From Kiritimatiellales bacterium (lineage in GTDB: Bacteria > Verrucomicrobiota > Kiritimatiellia > Kiritimatiellales > Pontiellaceae), in the NCBI GenBank assembly GCA_003230915.1, contig QIHI01000057.1, positions 1 to 34,849 of the forward strand: a DNA stretch of 34,849 nucleotides, read 5' to 3'. The position numbers and the translations under genes are program-made. The notes below the pieces were generated by a model. It was not told the DNA's origin and ran no database searches. It was given only the letters and a program-made list of their open reading frames with translations. Positions 15,451-26,291 of this stretch are shown here, piece by piece (position 1 is the first letter of the stretch; each line of letters begins with the position of its first letter).

Positions 15451-16170
15451 ATGAAAAAGACACTCAGCATGATAGTGGTTCTGGCCATGGCAATAGGCAT
15501 TGCAACCAATGCAGTGGCCAAACGCGAGCGGAAGGAGCAGCCGAACAGCCGGGCGGCCAAAGAAGCGGTAGAGGCAGTCGGGGGAGAACATTACCCTGAA
15601 AAAATAAAAATCAAGCGAGTCTCATCCATTGAAGCCGGCGACACCTACTACCACATTTACGAGGGCGAGCTCCACAAGCTGGGCTACCACATCATTATTT
15701 TTGACAACTACAAGAACTATCTCGGCTTCTACAAAAGCAACTATGCCCCCTCTAACTACGAAATCGAAGGATCCATCGTGATGGATTCCGGCGATGTCGA
15801 CGAAAACGGCGACCCCTTGTACTACCGCATTCCCATTGATCCAAAGAAAGGCCTTCCGGGCAAGATTTCCATCGGCGGCACACCTGCCGCACTGGTCAAG
15901 GCTCCGCTCCCCGAAGGAGCGAAAACAGGAAATCCGACCGCGGGTGGCGAGCAAGAAGATTCCGAAGCCGCTGTAGACGAAAGGCCAGTTCCTGAATACC
16001 GCGACTGGATCATCCTGCATAAAGGCAAGAAGATCCCCGCCCGCGCTATCTTTATGAAATTCGAAGCAGGCAAGGTCTACCTCAAACTCGAAGCCAACGG
16101 AGCAGAGAAGGGATTCGCCTTACATACGCTATCCCGCGAGGATCAAACTTACATAAAACAGTTTAAGTAG
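15451..16170 (+). CDS. Exported protein with C-terminal SHD1-like domain
   Basis: 239 residues. A clear Sec signal peptide (MKKTLSMIVVLAMAIGIATNAVA, cleavage after about residue 23) is followed by a basic start and an alpha/beta part (about 45-120). A flexible acidic Gly/Glu-rich linker comes next (about 155-180), then a C-terminal segment (about 183-239: YRDWIILHKGKKIPARAIFM, KVYLKLEANG, FALHTLSREDQTYIKQF). That tail matches the pattern of the SHD1 domain (W-T-x-G-x-x-A-x-F, VxLxxxxG, vplxxLSxxDxxYI), which is common in exported proteins of PVC bacteria. AAGGAGG before the ATG is strong. A good terminator follows. The rest of the protein is unrecognised and the function is unknown; the surface or periplasmic location is inferred. 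Confidence 0.8.
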   Translation: MKKTLSMIVVLAMAIGIATNAVAKRERKEQPNSRAAKEAVEAVGGEHYPEKIKIKRVSSIEAGDTYYHIYEGELHKLGYHIIIFDNYKNYLGFYKSNYAPSNYEIEGSIVMDSGDVDENGDPLYYRIPIDPKKGLPGKISIGGTPAALVKAPLPEGAKTGNPTAGGEQEDSEAAVDERPVPEYRDWIILHKGKKIPARAIFMKFEAGKVYLKLEANGAEKGFALHTLSREDQTYIKQFK

Positions 16171-16193
16171 GCTAGGTCCGTCCCCCGAAGTAC

Positions 16194-16222
16194 AGAGCCA
16201 TTCTCGCGGGTGGCTCTTTTTT
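16194..16222 (+). terminator. Intrinsic terminator after the SHD1-like gene
   Basis: AGAGCCA (16194-16200) pairs with TGGCTCT (16211-16217) around a ten-base loop and runs into six T residues, 24 bp after the stop codon. It separates this gene from the phosphatase gene. Confidence 0.85.
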
Positions 16223-16243
16223 CTCCCCTCCCCCGGAATTACC

Positions 16244-16747
16244 ATGGGTCTATTTAGAAAAAAGTTTACCCTCATCGTGGTCTGCAAGGCCAACATAACG
16301 CGTAGTGCTTACCTACACGGTTATATGGAAAACTACCTGAAGAACCACCTACCTCATGCACGCAAAAAGGTTCGCATCCTCTCCGCTGGCATGAAGGCAC
16401 GAAACGGCGGTTCGGCCAATCAAGTGGTTAAACATGTTGCCAGGCTCAACGGGTTCTCACTCAAGCACCACCGTTCCGACCCACTTACCCAAAAAACTAT
16501 TAAAGTGGCCGATGTGATTTTGGTTATGGAACAGTGGCAGAAGGACAGCATTCTTGAACATTTTCCACAAGCGGAAGGAAAAACCTTTCGTATGATGGAA
16601 TATCTTTGGAAAAACGATCCCACCGAAATCTCTGACATCCCCGACCCCACCGGCCAGAATACGGCCGACTTTGAAGAATTTATCGCGGTGGCTCATAACG
16701 AGGTCGATCGAATCTTTCGCGAGCTAAGCCGTGAAGGAATTCTATAG
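16244..16747 (+). CDS. Low-molecular-weight protein-tyrosine-phosphatase family protein
   Basis: 167 residues. The N-terminal strand VVCKANITRS contains the CX5R(S/T) phosphate loop (Cys14, Arg20, Ser21) of LMW-PTPs, and DIPDP (Asp131, Asp134) supplies the expected general acid. The loop differs from the usual CxGNxCRSP: Lys-Ala replaces the small residues before Asn, the second Cys is Thr, and Pro after Ser is Ala. The SAGMKARNGGSAN region and VILVMEQWQKDSI (normally dLVLvMe) agree with the fold. It could act on tyrosine-phosphorylated proteins or on exopolysaccharide control, but no tyrosine kinase or polysaccharide genes are beside it. Only a weak GGA precedes the ATG. Confidence 0.8.
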   Translation: MGLFRKKFTLIVVCKANITRSAYLHGYMENYLKNHLPHARKKVRILSAGMKARNGGSANQVVKHVARLNGFSLKHHRSDPLTQKTIKVADVILVMEQWQKDSILEHFPQAEGKTFRMMEYLWKNDPTEISDIPDPTGQNTADFEEFIAVAHNEVDRIFRELSREGIL

Positions 16748-16827
16748 ATTCCGTGGAGCTTGCATCAGCGTAGTGGCTAGGCTAATCAAAGGATCGTTTT
16801 TCACTCGACCCAAACAGGAATTCTAAT

Positions 16828-19287
16828 ATGAAAAATTTTAAAGACAATATTACTGCGGAATCGTTGGCCGCGCGCGCCCTCTTTCATCTTAAATACAGTA
16901 GGGGAAAGGATCTCGACGCTGCAACAACCTTCGATAAAATGTGGTGCTTCTCGCACGCAGTGCGCGATATGGCCGTGGATGGCTTCATTGCCACTCAACG
17001 CACGTATCTCGAACAGGATGTCCGCCGAGTGAACTACCTCTCGATGGAATATCTCATCGGCAAAATGTGCGAAAACAATGTGCTGGCGCTAGGCATCACG
17101 GATATCGCCTGCGAAGCGGCCAAGGCTCTCGAAATCACGATCGAGGACATTCTGGCGCACGATGTCGAGGCGGGACTCGGCAACGGTGGTCTGGGCCGGT
17201 TGGCGGCTTGCTACCTCGACTCGCTTGCGACCAAGGAGTTGCCGGCATTTGGCTATGGCATCCGCTATGAACACGGTATTTTTCGGCAGGAGTTCGATAA
17301 TGGCTGGCAGCACGAACGTCCGGACGAATGGTTGGCAAAAGGCTATCCGTGGGAACTGATTCGGCCGGAATACACCCTGCCCGTGTTCGTCTATGGCCGG
17401 GTGAAGAAAAGCTTTGTGCCCGGCCGCGGGAACGTGGATGTCTGGCAGGACTGGGAAATGTTCGAGGCCGTTCCGTACGATGTTCCGATTATTGGCTACG
17501 ACGTGAACACGGTGAACATGTTGCGCTTGTGGAAGTCGCAACCGGCCGAGGGCTTCCGCCTGGACGTCTTCAACCAGGGCGACTATGTCCGAGCGGTAGA
17601 GGAAAAGAACTGGGCGGAAAACGTGACCAAAGTGCTATATCCGTCCGACTACACCTATGCTGGTAAGGAGCTGCGCCTAATCCAGGAATATTTTCTAGCG
17701 TCAAGTTCGGTGCGCGACATCATCCGCCGCTACAAGAAAAACCACTCAGACTTCAACCAGTTCGCCGCAAAAAATGCCATCCAGCTCAACGATACTCACC
17801 CGACATTGGCCGTGGTCGAACTCATGCGCGTACTGCACGACGAAGAGCTGATTCCGTGGGAAAAATCGTGGGATATCACCGTCAACACCTTCAGCTACAC
17901 CAACCACACCCTACTCGCCGAAGCCCTCGAAAAATGGACGGTCGATCTAATGCAGCGCGTGCTACCGCGCCATACCCAGATTATCTTCGAAATCAATCAT
18001 CGATTCCTCCACAAGGTGGAACTCAGCTTCCCCGGCGACGGCGAGCTCATGCGCAAGGTTTCACTCATCGAGGAAGGCTCACACAAACAGATACGTATGG
18101 CCAACCTCTGCGTCGTGGCCAGCGGCAAGGTTAACGGCGTTTCAGCCCTGCACTCCGACCTACTGCGTAAGAACACCATGCCGGAACTCGACCAGGTCTT
18201 CCCCGGAAAGTTCTGTAACGTCACCAACGGCATTACTCACCGCCGCTGGTTGCTCAAATCCAACCCGGAACTCTCCGCCCTCATTACCGAAAAAATCGGC
18301 GAAGAGTGGAAAAAAGATCTGAGCCTGCTGGAAGGGTTTGAAAAATTTGCCAAGGACAAGACGGTTCAACAACGCTTCATGGAGATCAAGAAGGACAATA
18401 AGAAGGTTCTCTGCAAAATTATCAAGGAGCTAACCGACGAGGATGTCACCCCCGACTCGATCTTCGATGTTCAAATCAAGCGGTTGCACATGTACAAGCG
18501 CCAGTTGCTCGATGCCATGCACATCATCCATCTCTACCAGAAGATCAAGGCCAATCCAAAGATCAAGATGCAGCCGCGCACGTTCATCTTCGCGGCCAAG
18601 GCCGCACCGGCCTATCTCATTGCAAAATCCGTGATCAAACTGATCAACACCCTCGCCGAAGTTATCAATAACGATGTCGACGTCGCCGGCCGCATCAAGG
18701 TGGTCTTCTTGCCCGACTACAATGTCTCGCTCGCCGAAAAAATCATCCCGGCCGCCGATGTTTCCGAACAGATCTCCACGGCGGGACTCGAGGCCTCCGG
18801 CACCGGTAACATGAAGCTCTCGCTCAACGGCGCACTCACCGTCGGCACCTGGGACGGCGCCAACATCGAGATTGCCCAACATGTCGGCGAAGACAATATC
18901 TTCATATTCGGACACCGCACCGAGGAACTGGAGGAATTGCGCCGCAAGGGCTACAACCCGTGGTCGTACATGGATAAGTCTAAGAGTCTCCAGCAGGTAC
19001 TCGTAGCCCTTCGCGATAACCACTTCGATCCCTCCCATCCCGACCTCTTCAAAGATCTCTACAACGACCTCACCGAACACGGCGACCACTATTTCTACCT
19101 CGCCGACTTCGAGCAATATGTCGAGTGCCAAGCCAAGGTCGACAAGCTCTATGCCGACAAATCGGCCTGGGCGGAAAAGGCGATCCTCAACGTCGCCCGC
19201 ATGGGTTGGTTCTCGTCCGACCGCTCCATTCAGGACTATTCTGACGACATCTGGCACCTCGAACGCACGCCGATTGAGATGGGCTAA
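16828..19287 (+). CDS. glgP: Glycogen/alpha-glucan phosphorylase
   Basis: Releases glucose 1-phosphate from alpha-1,4-glucan ends with inorganic phosphate; PLP dependent. 819 residues, the usual length. Visible: the N-terminal RVNYLSMEYLIGK, the EAGLGNGGLGRLAACYLDSLAT block, QLNDTHPTLAVVELMR, FCNVTNGITHRRW, DVQIKRLHMYKRQ, and the PLP-lysine segment EASGTGNMKLSLNGAL followed by TWDGANIEI. The N-terminus lacks the phospho-Ser regulation of animal enzymes. Other glycogen genes are absent nearby, but the UDP-sugar pyrophosphorylase gene 2.4 kb away uses glucose 1-phosphate. The end overlaps recD2 by four bases, tail to tail. Confidence 0.97.
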   Translation: MKNFKDNITAESLAARALFHLKYSRGKDLDAATTFDKMWCFSHAVRDMAVDGFIATQRTYLEQDVRRVNYLSMEYLIGKMCENNVLALGITDIACEAAKALEITIEDILAHDVEAGLGNGGLGRLAACYLDSLATKELPAFGYGIRYEHGIFRQEFDNGWQHERPDEWLAKGYPWELIRPEYTLPVFVYGRVKKSFVPGRGNVDVWQDWEMFEAVPYDVPIIGYDVNTVNMLRLWKSQPAEGFRLDVFNQGDYVRAVEEKNWAENVTKVLYPSDYTYAGKELRLIQEYFLASSSVRDIIRRYKKNHSDFNQFAAKNAIQLNDTHPTLAVVELMRVLHDEELIPWEKSWDITVNTFSYTNHTLLAEALEKWTVDLMQRVLPRHTQIIFEINHRFLHKVELSFPGDGELMRKVSLIEEGSHKQIRMANLCVVASGKVNGVSALHSDLLRKNTMPELDQVFPGKFCNVTNGITHRRWLLKSNPELSALITEKIGEEWKKDLSLLEGFEKFAKDKTVQQRFMEIKKDNKKVLCKIIKELTDEDVTPDSIFDVQIKRLHMYKRQLLDAMHIIHLYQKIKANPKIKMQPRTFIFAAKAAPAYLIAKSVIKLINTLAEVINNDVDVAGRIKVVFLPDYNVSLAEKIIPAADVSEQISTAGLEASGTGNMKLSLNGALTVGTWDGANIEIAQHVGEDNIFIFGHRTEELEELRRKGYNPWSYMDKSKSLQQVLVALRDNHFDPSHPDLFKDLYNDLTEHGDHYFYLADFEQYVECQAKVDKLYADKSAWAEKAILNVARMGWFSSDRSIQDYSDDIWHLERTPIEMG

Positions 19288-21461
19288 AGATATTCCTTTA
19301 ACCGCTCAGACAAGGTCGTGGTACGCTCGCGCGATTCAGCGCGGGTGACGGCAAGGTTGAGTGCCTTTTTCGTGCCGAGCAAGATGACCAGTTTTTTGGC
19401 GCGGGTAAGGGCGGTGTAGATAAGGCTGCGCTGTAGCAAGACATAGTGCTGGGTGTGTAGTGGAATGATGACACAGGGGTATTCGCTGCCCTGGCTCTTA
19501 TGGATCGTGATGGCGTACGATAGAATCAGTTCGTCAAGCTCGCGAAAATCGTACACGACCTTGCGGCCATCAAAATCGACGATAAGTTCAGTGGCTTCTG
19601 AATCGATTTTTGCGATGCGCCCGATATCGCCGTTGTAGACCTCCTTGTCGTAGTCATTCTCGGTCTGCATCACCTTATCGCCCGTCCGATAGACATAGCC
19701 AAATCGCTCCACCTCGTCGCCACGCGGGTTCAGCAATTGCTGCAAGGTTTGGTTGAGGTTGCGCGCACCCAACTCCCCCTTCTGCATCGGTGTAAGAATC
19801 TGAATCTCCTCCAACGGATTAAAACGAAACTTCTTGGGAATCGACTGGCTAATCAGCTTGCCGAGCAAATCAACCGCTTTAGCGGGGTCGTCGGACTCGA
19901 CGAAATAGCAATCGCTGGTTTCCTGCGTTTCGGGAAATTCCGGCATCTGGCCTTGGTTGATGCGATGGGCGTTGGTGATGATACGGCTCGTCGCTGCCTG
20001 CCGAAATACTTCGTTTAAATGCGCGACGGGAATCTTCTTCGACTGGATAATATCCCGTAACACGCATCCGGGTCCGACGGACGGAAGCTGGTCGGAATCT
20101 CCAACCACAATGAGCGCGGCGTGTAGCGGAACGGCGGCGGCCAGTTGCGAGGCTAACACAATATCGATCATGCTCGATTCGTCGACAATCAGTACATCGC
20201 ACTCCAGTGGGTTTTCTGCATCATGGACAAAATTGCCCGTACCGGGATTGTACTGCAGCAGGCGATGGATCGTCTTGGCTTCCATTCCCGTGGTTTCGGC
20301 CATTCGCTTGGCAGCACGGCCAGTCGGAGCGCAAAGCGCGACGCGCAGTTTTTTGGCCTTCAGCACCATCAGCACCGAGTTTACCAGCGTGGTTTTCCCG
20401 ACTCCTGGCCCGCCGGTAATGATCATCACCTTCGATTCCACCGCCGTCTTCAGCGCGGTGCGTTGGGCGGCAGCAAGTTCGATTCCGCTTTTTTTCTGCA
20501 CCCAGACCAATGCTTTTTCAAAATCGATGGAGGGGCAGGGGTGTCGCCCGTTTCCCAATAACTGGAGCCGTTTCGCAAGGTCAATTTCCGCAGAGTAGAG
20601 TTTCGGCAGATAGATTAAATCTTCCCCCTTGGAATTCGCTCGTTGAATCAGCCGTTCATTTTCGAGCGAATGATCGAGTGCCCGCTCAATAATCACCAAA
20701 TCGATTTTCAACAGCTCGGCTGTGCGTGAAAGCAGGTCGTTGCGGATATAGGCGCAATGGCCGCTCGAGGTCAGCTCACCGAGCACAAACTCTAGACCGG
20801 CGCGAGCGCGCAGATCGGAATCCTTGGCAATGCCAAGGCGCATGGCGATCTGGTCGGCAATCAGAAAGCCGATACCGCGAATGTCACGCGAGAGGCAGTA
20901 TGGATCGCGCTGCACGATTTCGATGGCCTTATCGCCATACTTCTTGTGGATACGGAAGGCGCGCGTGGTACTGACGCCATGGCTAAAGAGAAAGGCCATA
21001 ATTTGCCGGACACTCTTCTGCTCGTCCCACGCCAACTTGATCCGATCCTTGCGTAGCTGCCCGATTCCCTCCACCTTCAGCAGTTTGCCAGATGAGTTTT
21101 CGATAACATCGAACACATCGCGCCCGAAAGTTTTAACCAGCCGAGCTGCATATTCCTTGCCGATACCCTTGATCAACCCGGAGCCAAGATATTTTTCGAT
21201 CCCCTCAAGCGTGTCGGGTTTCGACATACGCATCTGTGCGGCCTTGAACTGCGGGCCGTGGCGCGGGTCGGTGAACCATTCGCCATCGGCCGCCATCCAT
21301 TCACCAGAGTTGATGGTTGGAACCGTTCCGGTGACCGTGACCAACTCCTTATGACCACGCACCTTGACGCGTAAAACACAAAAGCCGTTTTCCTCGTTGC
21401 GGAAAACGACCCGTTCAATCTGACCGTCTAGCTTGGTTGGATTATGTCTGGATTCGGCCAT
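19284..21461 (-). CDS. recD2: RecD2-type ATP-dependent 5'-3' DNA helicase
   Basis: A RecD-like superfamily 1B helicase acting without RecB and RecC in repair or fork processing. 725 residues with the diagnostic long N-terminal part: an OB-like region (QIERVVFRNEENGFCVLRVKVRG), then helix-hairpin-helix segments (GLIKGIGKEYAARLV and KVEGIGQLRKDRI, IRGIGFLIADQIAM). Walker A ITGGPGVGKTTLVN is near 348-361, Walker B LIVDESSMID, then motif III VGDSDQLPSVGPG and the C-terminal YAITIHKSQGSEYP motif V/VI block. RecBC homologues are not seen. It starts three bases after the fmdB stop without a clear ribosome site, consistent with translational coupling. Confidence 0.95.
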   Translation of the reverse strand: MAESRHNPTKLDGQIERVVFRNEENGFCVLRVKVRGHKELVTVTGTVPTINSGEWMAADGEWFTDPRHGPQFKAAQMRMSKPDTLEGIEKYLGSGLIKGIGKEYAARLVKTFGRDVFDVIENSSGKLLKVEGIGQLRKDRIKLAWDEQKSVRQIMAFLFSHGVSTTRAFRIHKKYGDKAIEIVQRDPYCLSRDIRGIGFLIADQIAMRLGIAKDSDLRARAGLEFVLGELTSSGHCAYIRNDLLSRTAELLKIDLVIIERALDHSLENERLIQRANSKGEDLIYLPKLYSAEIDLAKRLQLLGNGRHPCPSIDFEKALVWVQKKSGIELAAAQRTALKTAVESKVMIITGGPGVGKTTLVNSVLMVLKAKKLRVALCAPTGRAAKRMAETTGMEAKTIHRLLQYNPGTGNFVHDAENPLECDVLIVDESSMIDIVLASQLAAAVPLHAALIVVGDSDQLPSVGPGCVLRDIIQSKKIPVAHLNEVFRQAATSRIITNAHRINQGQMPEFPETQETSDCYFVESDDPAKAVDLLGKLISQSIPKKFRFNPLEEIQILTPMQKGELGARNLNQTLQQLLNPRGDEVERFGYVYRTGDKVMQTENDYDKEVYNGDIGRIAKIDSEATELIVDFDGRKVVYDFRELDELILSYAITIHKSQGSEYPCVIIPLHTQHYVLLQRSLIYTALTRAKKLVILLGTKKALNLAVTRAESRERTTTLSERLKEYL

Positions 21462-21464
21462 ATG

Positions 21465-21716
21465 TTAATATTTTTTCTCATACTCGCCGTGGCCGGTCTT
21501 TTTGAGCTTTTGGAATCCGGCGCTTTTGGCGCGGTCGTCGAAGCCGGATTGGGAGCCGCCGACGCTCGGAGCCGATATCTGCCGCTGCACCGTATTCCCG
21601 CATTCCGGGCAAACGTTGCCTGCGGGCGCATCCATCGGCTCAACCTGCTCAAACCTCACCTTGCAGTGGGAACATGATTTTTTCGGATCAATAGCACTAT
21701 ATTCTCGAATCGGCAT
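21465..21716 (-). CDS. FmdB-type zinc ribbon protein
   Basis: 83 residues. The start PIREYSAIDP is followed by CSHC and CPEC (two CxxC knuckles, about residues 15-18 and 36-39), the single-stranded zinc ribbon of the FmdB/CxxC_CXXC_SSSS regulatory family. The rest is Ser/Gly-rich and basic (VGGSQSG...GFQKLKKTG), as in the family. ATG at 21716 is chosen because GGAG lies seven bases upstream; the longer frame would begin with TTG at 21728. It lies between the pyrophosphorylase (12-bp gap) and recD2 (3-bp gap), so the three form one transcript. Role unknown; nucleic-acid binding is possible. Confidence 0.85.
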   Translation of the reverse strand: MPIREYSAIDPKKSCSHCKVRFEQVEPMDAPAGNVCPECGNTVQRQISAPSVGGSQSGFDDRAKSAGFQKLKKTGHGEYEKKY

Positions 21717-21728
21717 AATACTCTCCAA

Positions 21729-23525
21729 CTAGTCGGCAACGGTTTTAGCCTCGACAACATAGTCGCCTGGCTGGTCAAATTCATAGGCTACCGCGCCACG
21801 ATTTTTAAAGCGGTAGCCGCGGATACGAAGGTATTCTGGAACCGCATCGCTGGCAAGCTCCTCTTCGGTGAGCCGGACGAGTTCGAATCCGCCGTTGCTG
21901 AACGCTCCCTTCACCGTCACCTTTGCACCATCGCAGGCTTTGATGACGAGCCCCGAGCGGCCTGACAGTTCAACATCTTCAAGCACGATATCCTTGCCAT
22001 CGAGAATCAGCGTGGCTTCCCCAGTGATGGAACCTCCCGAAATTTTTTCGCGAGCCTCCGCCAATGTCATCGCAAACGCCGGCCGCAATAGAACTTTCGG
22101 GCCGGGAATGAGCGGCACACCAAGGATCAACTCTTTTGCTGCCTCGCCCACCGTTGCACCAGCGGCGGCCAATCGCATACGACCGGCAAGATAGAAGTCG
22201 GACTCGGCTGTGGCGGCGGATTCCGGCGGACTACCTGCTTCATTTTTCGCAGCGGCATCGCTGATATTATTCTTGTTGGCAGAAAAACTCCAGCGGCGGT
22301 CGAAGATGGAAACGCCCACCTTTTCATCCGGACCGAACAGCTTTGGCAGATCCTGCATCATGGTTTCGAGCCTCGTCGGTTTCTTGAAGGTCGCGCGGGT
22401 GGCGTCGGCATATTTCGGGTTAACGAACTCGGCAATGATGCCTTGCGATTTTTCTAGAATTCGGACGTAGGATTCCATACGAATCACCAGCACGTTGATG
22501 TTCCCGGGGAACATGGAGAACCCCCGCTCGTTCGGCACATCGCCCTCCGGGCTAATCGTAGCGCGCAGGAGCGGGTCGAGCTGGTTATATTCCACGTTCA
22601 ACGTCAGTTCTTTGCCGTCGCGTACCAGCTTCACCAGCCCACCGACGGCCTCGCTGGGGATGCGGTTGACAGCAATCGAGTTGAAATCATAGCCCTTTTC
22701 CACCGATACGCCGAGCGCAGCAGGCATCGCGTTAAAAACCTGTCCATTGGTGTCTTGAATAAACAACAGGTATTCGATGCCTTCCCTCGCTAGCTTGGCC
22801 GCAAGGCCACTGGTATGGAACAGCATGTGGATGTCGCCATGGCCGTGCGGTTTGAGGATCAGTTCATACTTTTTCTTCAGCGCCAGCGTGCCGTCGTTAT
22901 TGGAGATCGCCGGAACAAGCTCCTGTTTTAGGATATGGATCTGCTCCTTTTTGAGCCCAAAATAGTCGTTGTCCTCCAGAGTCGTTAGAGTTTTAGCAGC
23001 GGTGTCCTGAGAAACCATGATGATGAACGGCACGGGGCACGGGGCTTCCATACGTGCCTCCATGGCCTTGAGACAGGCGGCGTAGTGTGCAAGGTAGGGT
23101 GTGGTTTCAACCACCTCCACCGGAATATCGAGCTTGATGCCGTTATATCCCAGCCGCTCGCCAAGCCCACCCGCCACAAGTACAACGCCCACCTTGCCAA
23201 ACTGCCTTTGACCAAGTGCTTCATAGTGATCGTAGGTTGTGTCGAAGGTGGTCAGATCAACCATATTAGGGTGGTGCGGCACAAACCCTTCGAATGGATT
23301 CCCGCCTGCCTTGGCTTCGGATAGCAACTTCCGAGCGTTGGAAACATACCCGACCAACCCGCCGGGATAGGAACCATCAATCTTTGAAAGAGAGGCCAGA
23401 AATGCGGCCTTCGCCTCATCTTCCGTTCCCGGCACATCCCAATCCGCAAAAAGATGCTGTTGTCCTGCATCGATCAACTTCGTAACCAATTCCCGATCTT
23501 CGGCATTCAAAAACTCCATATCCAT
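21729..23525 (-). CDS. UDP-sugar pyrophosphorylase (plant/protist USP type)
   Basis: Predicted to form UDP-sugars from UTP and sugar 1-phosphates. 598 residues. The nucleotide loop VLVAGGLGERLGYNGIKLDIP (about 115-135) is the distinctive signature of broad-specificity UDP-sugar pyrophosphorylases of plants and trypanosomatids, rather than GalU or the classic eukaryotic UGP. Also seen: a long N-terminal helical domain, PHGHGDIHMLFHTSGL (about 240-255), YLLFIQDTNGQVFNAMPAALG, VEYNQLDPLLRAT, and a C-terminal left-handed beta-helix-like part (from about 510, TGEATLILDGKDIVLEDVEL). GGGGAG precedes the ATG. It heads the run with fmdB and recD2. The specific sugar cannot be read from sequence alone. 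Confidence 0.85.
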   Translation of the reverse strand: MDMEFLNAEDRELVTKLIDAGQQHLFADWDVPGTEDEAKAAFLASLSKIDGSYPGGLVGYVSNARKLLSEAKAGGNPFEGFVPHHPNMVDLTTFDTTYDHYEALGQRQFGKVGVVLVAGGLGERLGYNGIKLDIPVEVVETTPYLAHYAACLKAMEARMEAPCPVPFIIMVSQDTAAKTLTTLEDNDYFGLKKEQIHILKQELVPAISNNDGTLALKKKYELILKPHGHGDIHMLFHTSGLAAKLAREGIEYLLFIQDTNGQVFNAMPAALGVSVEKGYDFNSIAVNRIPSEAVGGLVKLVRDGKELTLNVEYNQLDPLLRATISPEGDVPNERGFSMFPGNINVLVIRMESYVRILEKSQGIIAEFVNPKYADATRATFKKPTRLETMMQDLPKLFGPDEKVGVSIFDRRWSFSANKNNISDAAAKNEAGSPPESAATAESDFYLAGRMRLAAAGATVGEAAKELILGVPLIPGPKVLLRPAFAMTLAEAREKISGGSITGEATLILDGKDIVLEDVELSGRSGLVIKACDGAKVTVKGAFSNGGFELVRLTEEELASDAVPEYLRIRGYRFKNRGAVAYEFDQPGDYVVEAKTVAD

Positions 23526-23605
23526 CCCTAACTCCCCATGTTAAAGTAACTCTCGAAAGAAAATCGTATCATGCAAAGAGCCTCCCCTAGATACCATCAA
23601 AATGA

Positions 23606-25693
<2,088 letters not shown>

Positions 25694-25743
25694 CTGCTAA
25701 TCGGCACACATTCCAGAACACGAAGAGGTGCATCTGGGAGATG

Positions 25744-25771
25744 TTAACTCAGGAAGAACATCCGCTATTAT
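25744..25771 (+). promoter_or_regulatory. Promoter candidate for the YhcH-family gene
   Basis: TTAACT (25744-25749) and TATTAT (25766-25771) lie 16 bp apart, four and five matches to consensus, leaving a leader of about 65 bases before the ATG at 25842. Confidence 0.5.
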
Positions 25772-25841
25772 AAAAAAAACCGTTGCAGTCGGAGTTTGAA
25801 TTCAGGATTTAAGTGATTTAACCAATCGGGGGAACAGGTAA

Positions 25842-26288
25842 ATGATATTGGACACACTAGGGAATGCGGCGAAGTATGTGGGCTTGAAAGAAGGCCTTTC
25901 CGAGGCGTTTGGTTTTCTTGACCAACCGGGACTGGAAGAGCTTCCAGATGGGAAATATGAAATCACAGGAGACCGTGTCTATGCCATTATCGCGCACGTG
26001 GACGGGCGGCAAGTCGATGATGGAGAAATGGAAGGTCACCGGAAGTATCTTGATATCCAGTATGTGATCAGCGGAGAAGAATCCATGGGTTGGAAACCCC
26101 GAGAAGGTCTTGTCAGCTCGGTGGAGTATGACCCAGAAAAAGACTTCGAATTTTTCGAGGGCGAACCCGACAGTATCATCCGGGTTCCGCCCGGATCGTT
26201 TACTATATTCCTTCCCACCGATGCTCATCTTCCACTGATTGGCAACGGCCCAATCCATAAAGTTGTGGTGAAGGTGGCGGTAACGTAA
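25842..26288 (+). CDS. YhcH/YjgK/YiaL (DUF386) family protein
   Basis: 148-residue beta-barrel (cupin-like) protein, the usual family length. Typical blocks: a start of the form MI-D-L-N-A--Y, KYEITGDRVYAIIAHVDGR, EGHRKYLDIQYVISGEE with the probable metal-binding His and Glu, MGWKP, and the C-terminal FTIFLPTDAHLPLI with a second His, ending VHKVVVKV-like (IHKVVVKVAV). Relatives are tied to sialic acid or other sugar catabolism, sometimes as sugar anomerases, but no such pathway genes lie next to it. GGGGGAACAGG precedes the ATG. The stop is three bases from the bamA stop on the other strand. Confidence 0.93.
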   Translation: MILDTLGNAAKYVGLKEGLSEAFGFLDQPGLEELPDGKYEITGDRVYAIIAHVDGRQVDDGEMEGHRKYLDIQYVISGEESMGWKPREGLVSSVEYDPEKDFEFFEGEPDSIIRVPPGSFTIFLPTDAHLPLIGNGPIHKVVVKVAVT

Positions 26289-26291
26289 TCC

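Noticed and set aside
18430-19257. Open frame of 275 codons antisense to the glgP end
   Set aside because: The composition is the mirror of the glgP codons, and no ribosome site or domain is seen.
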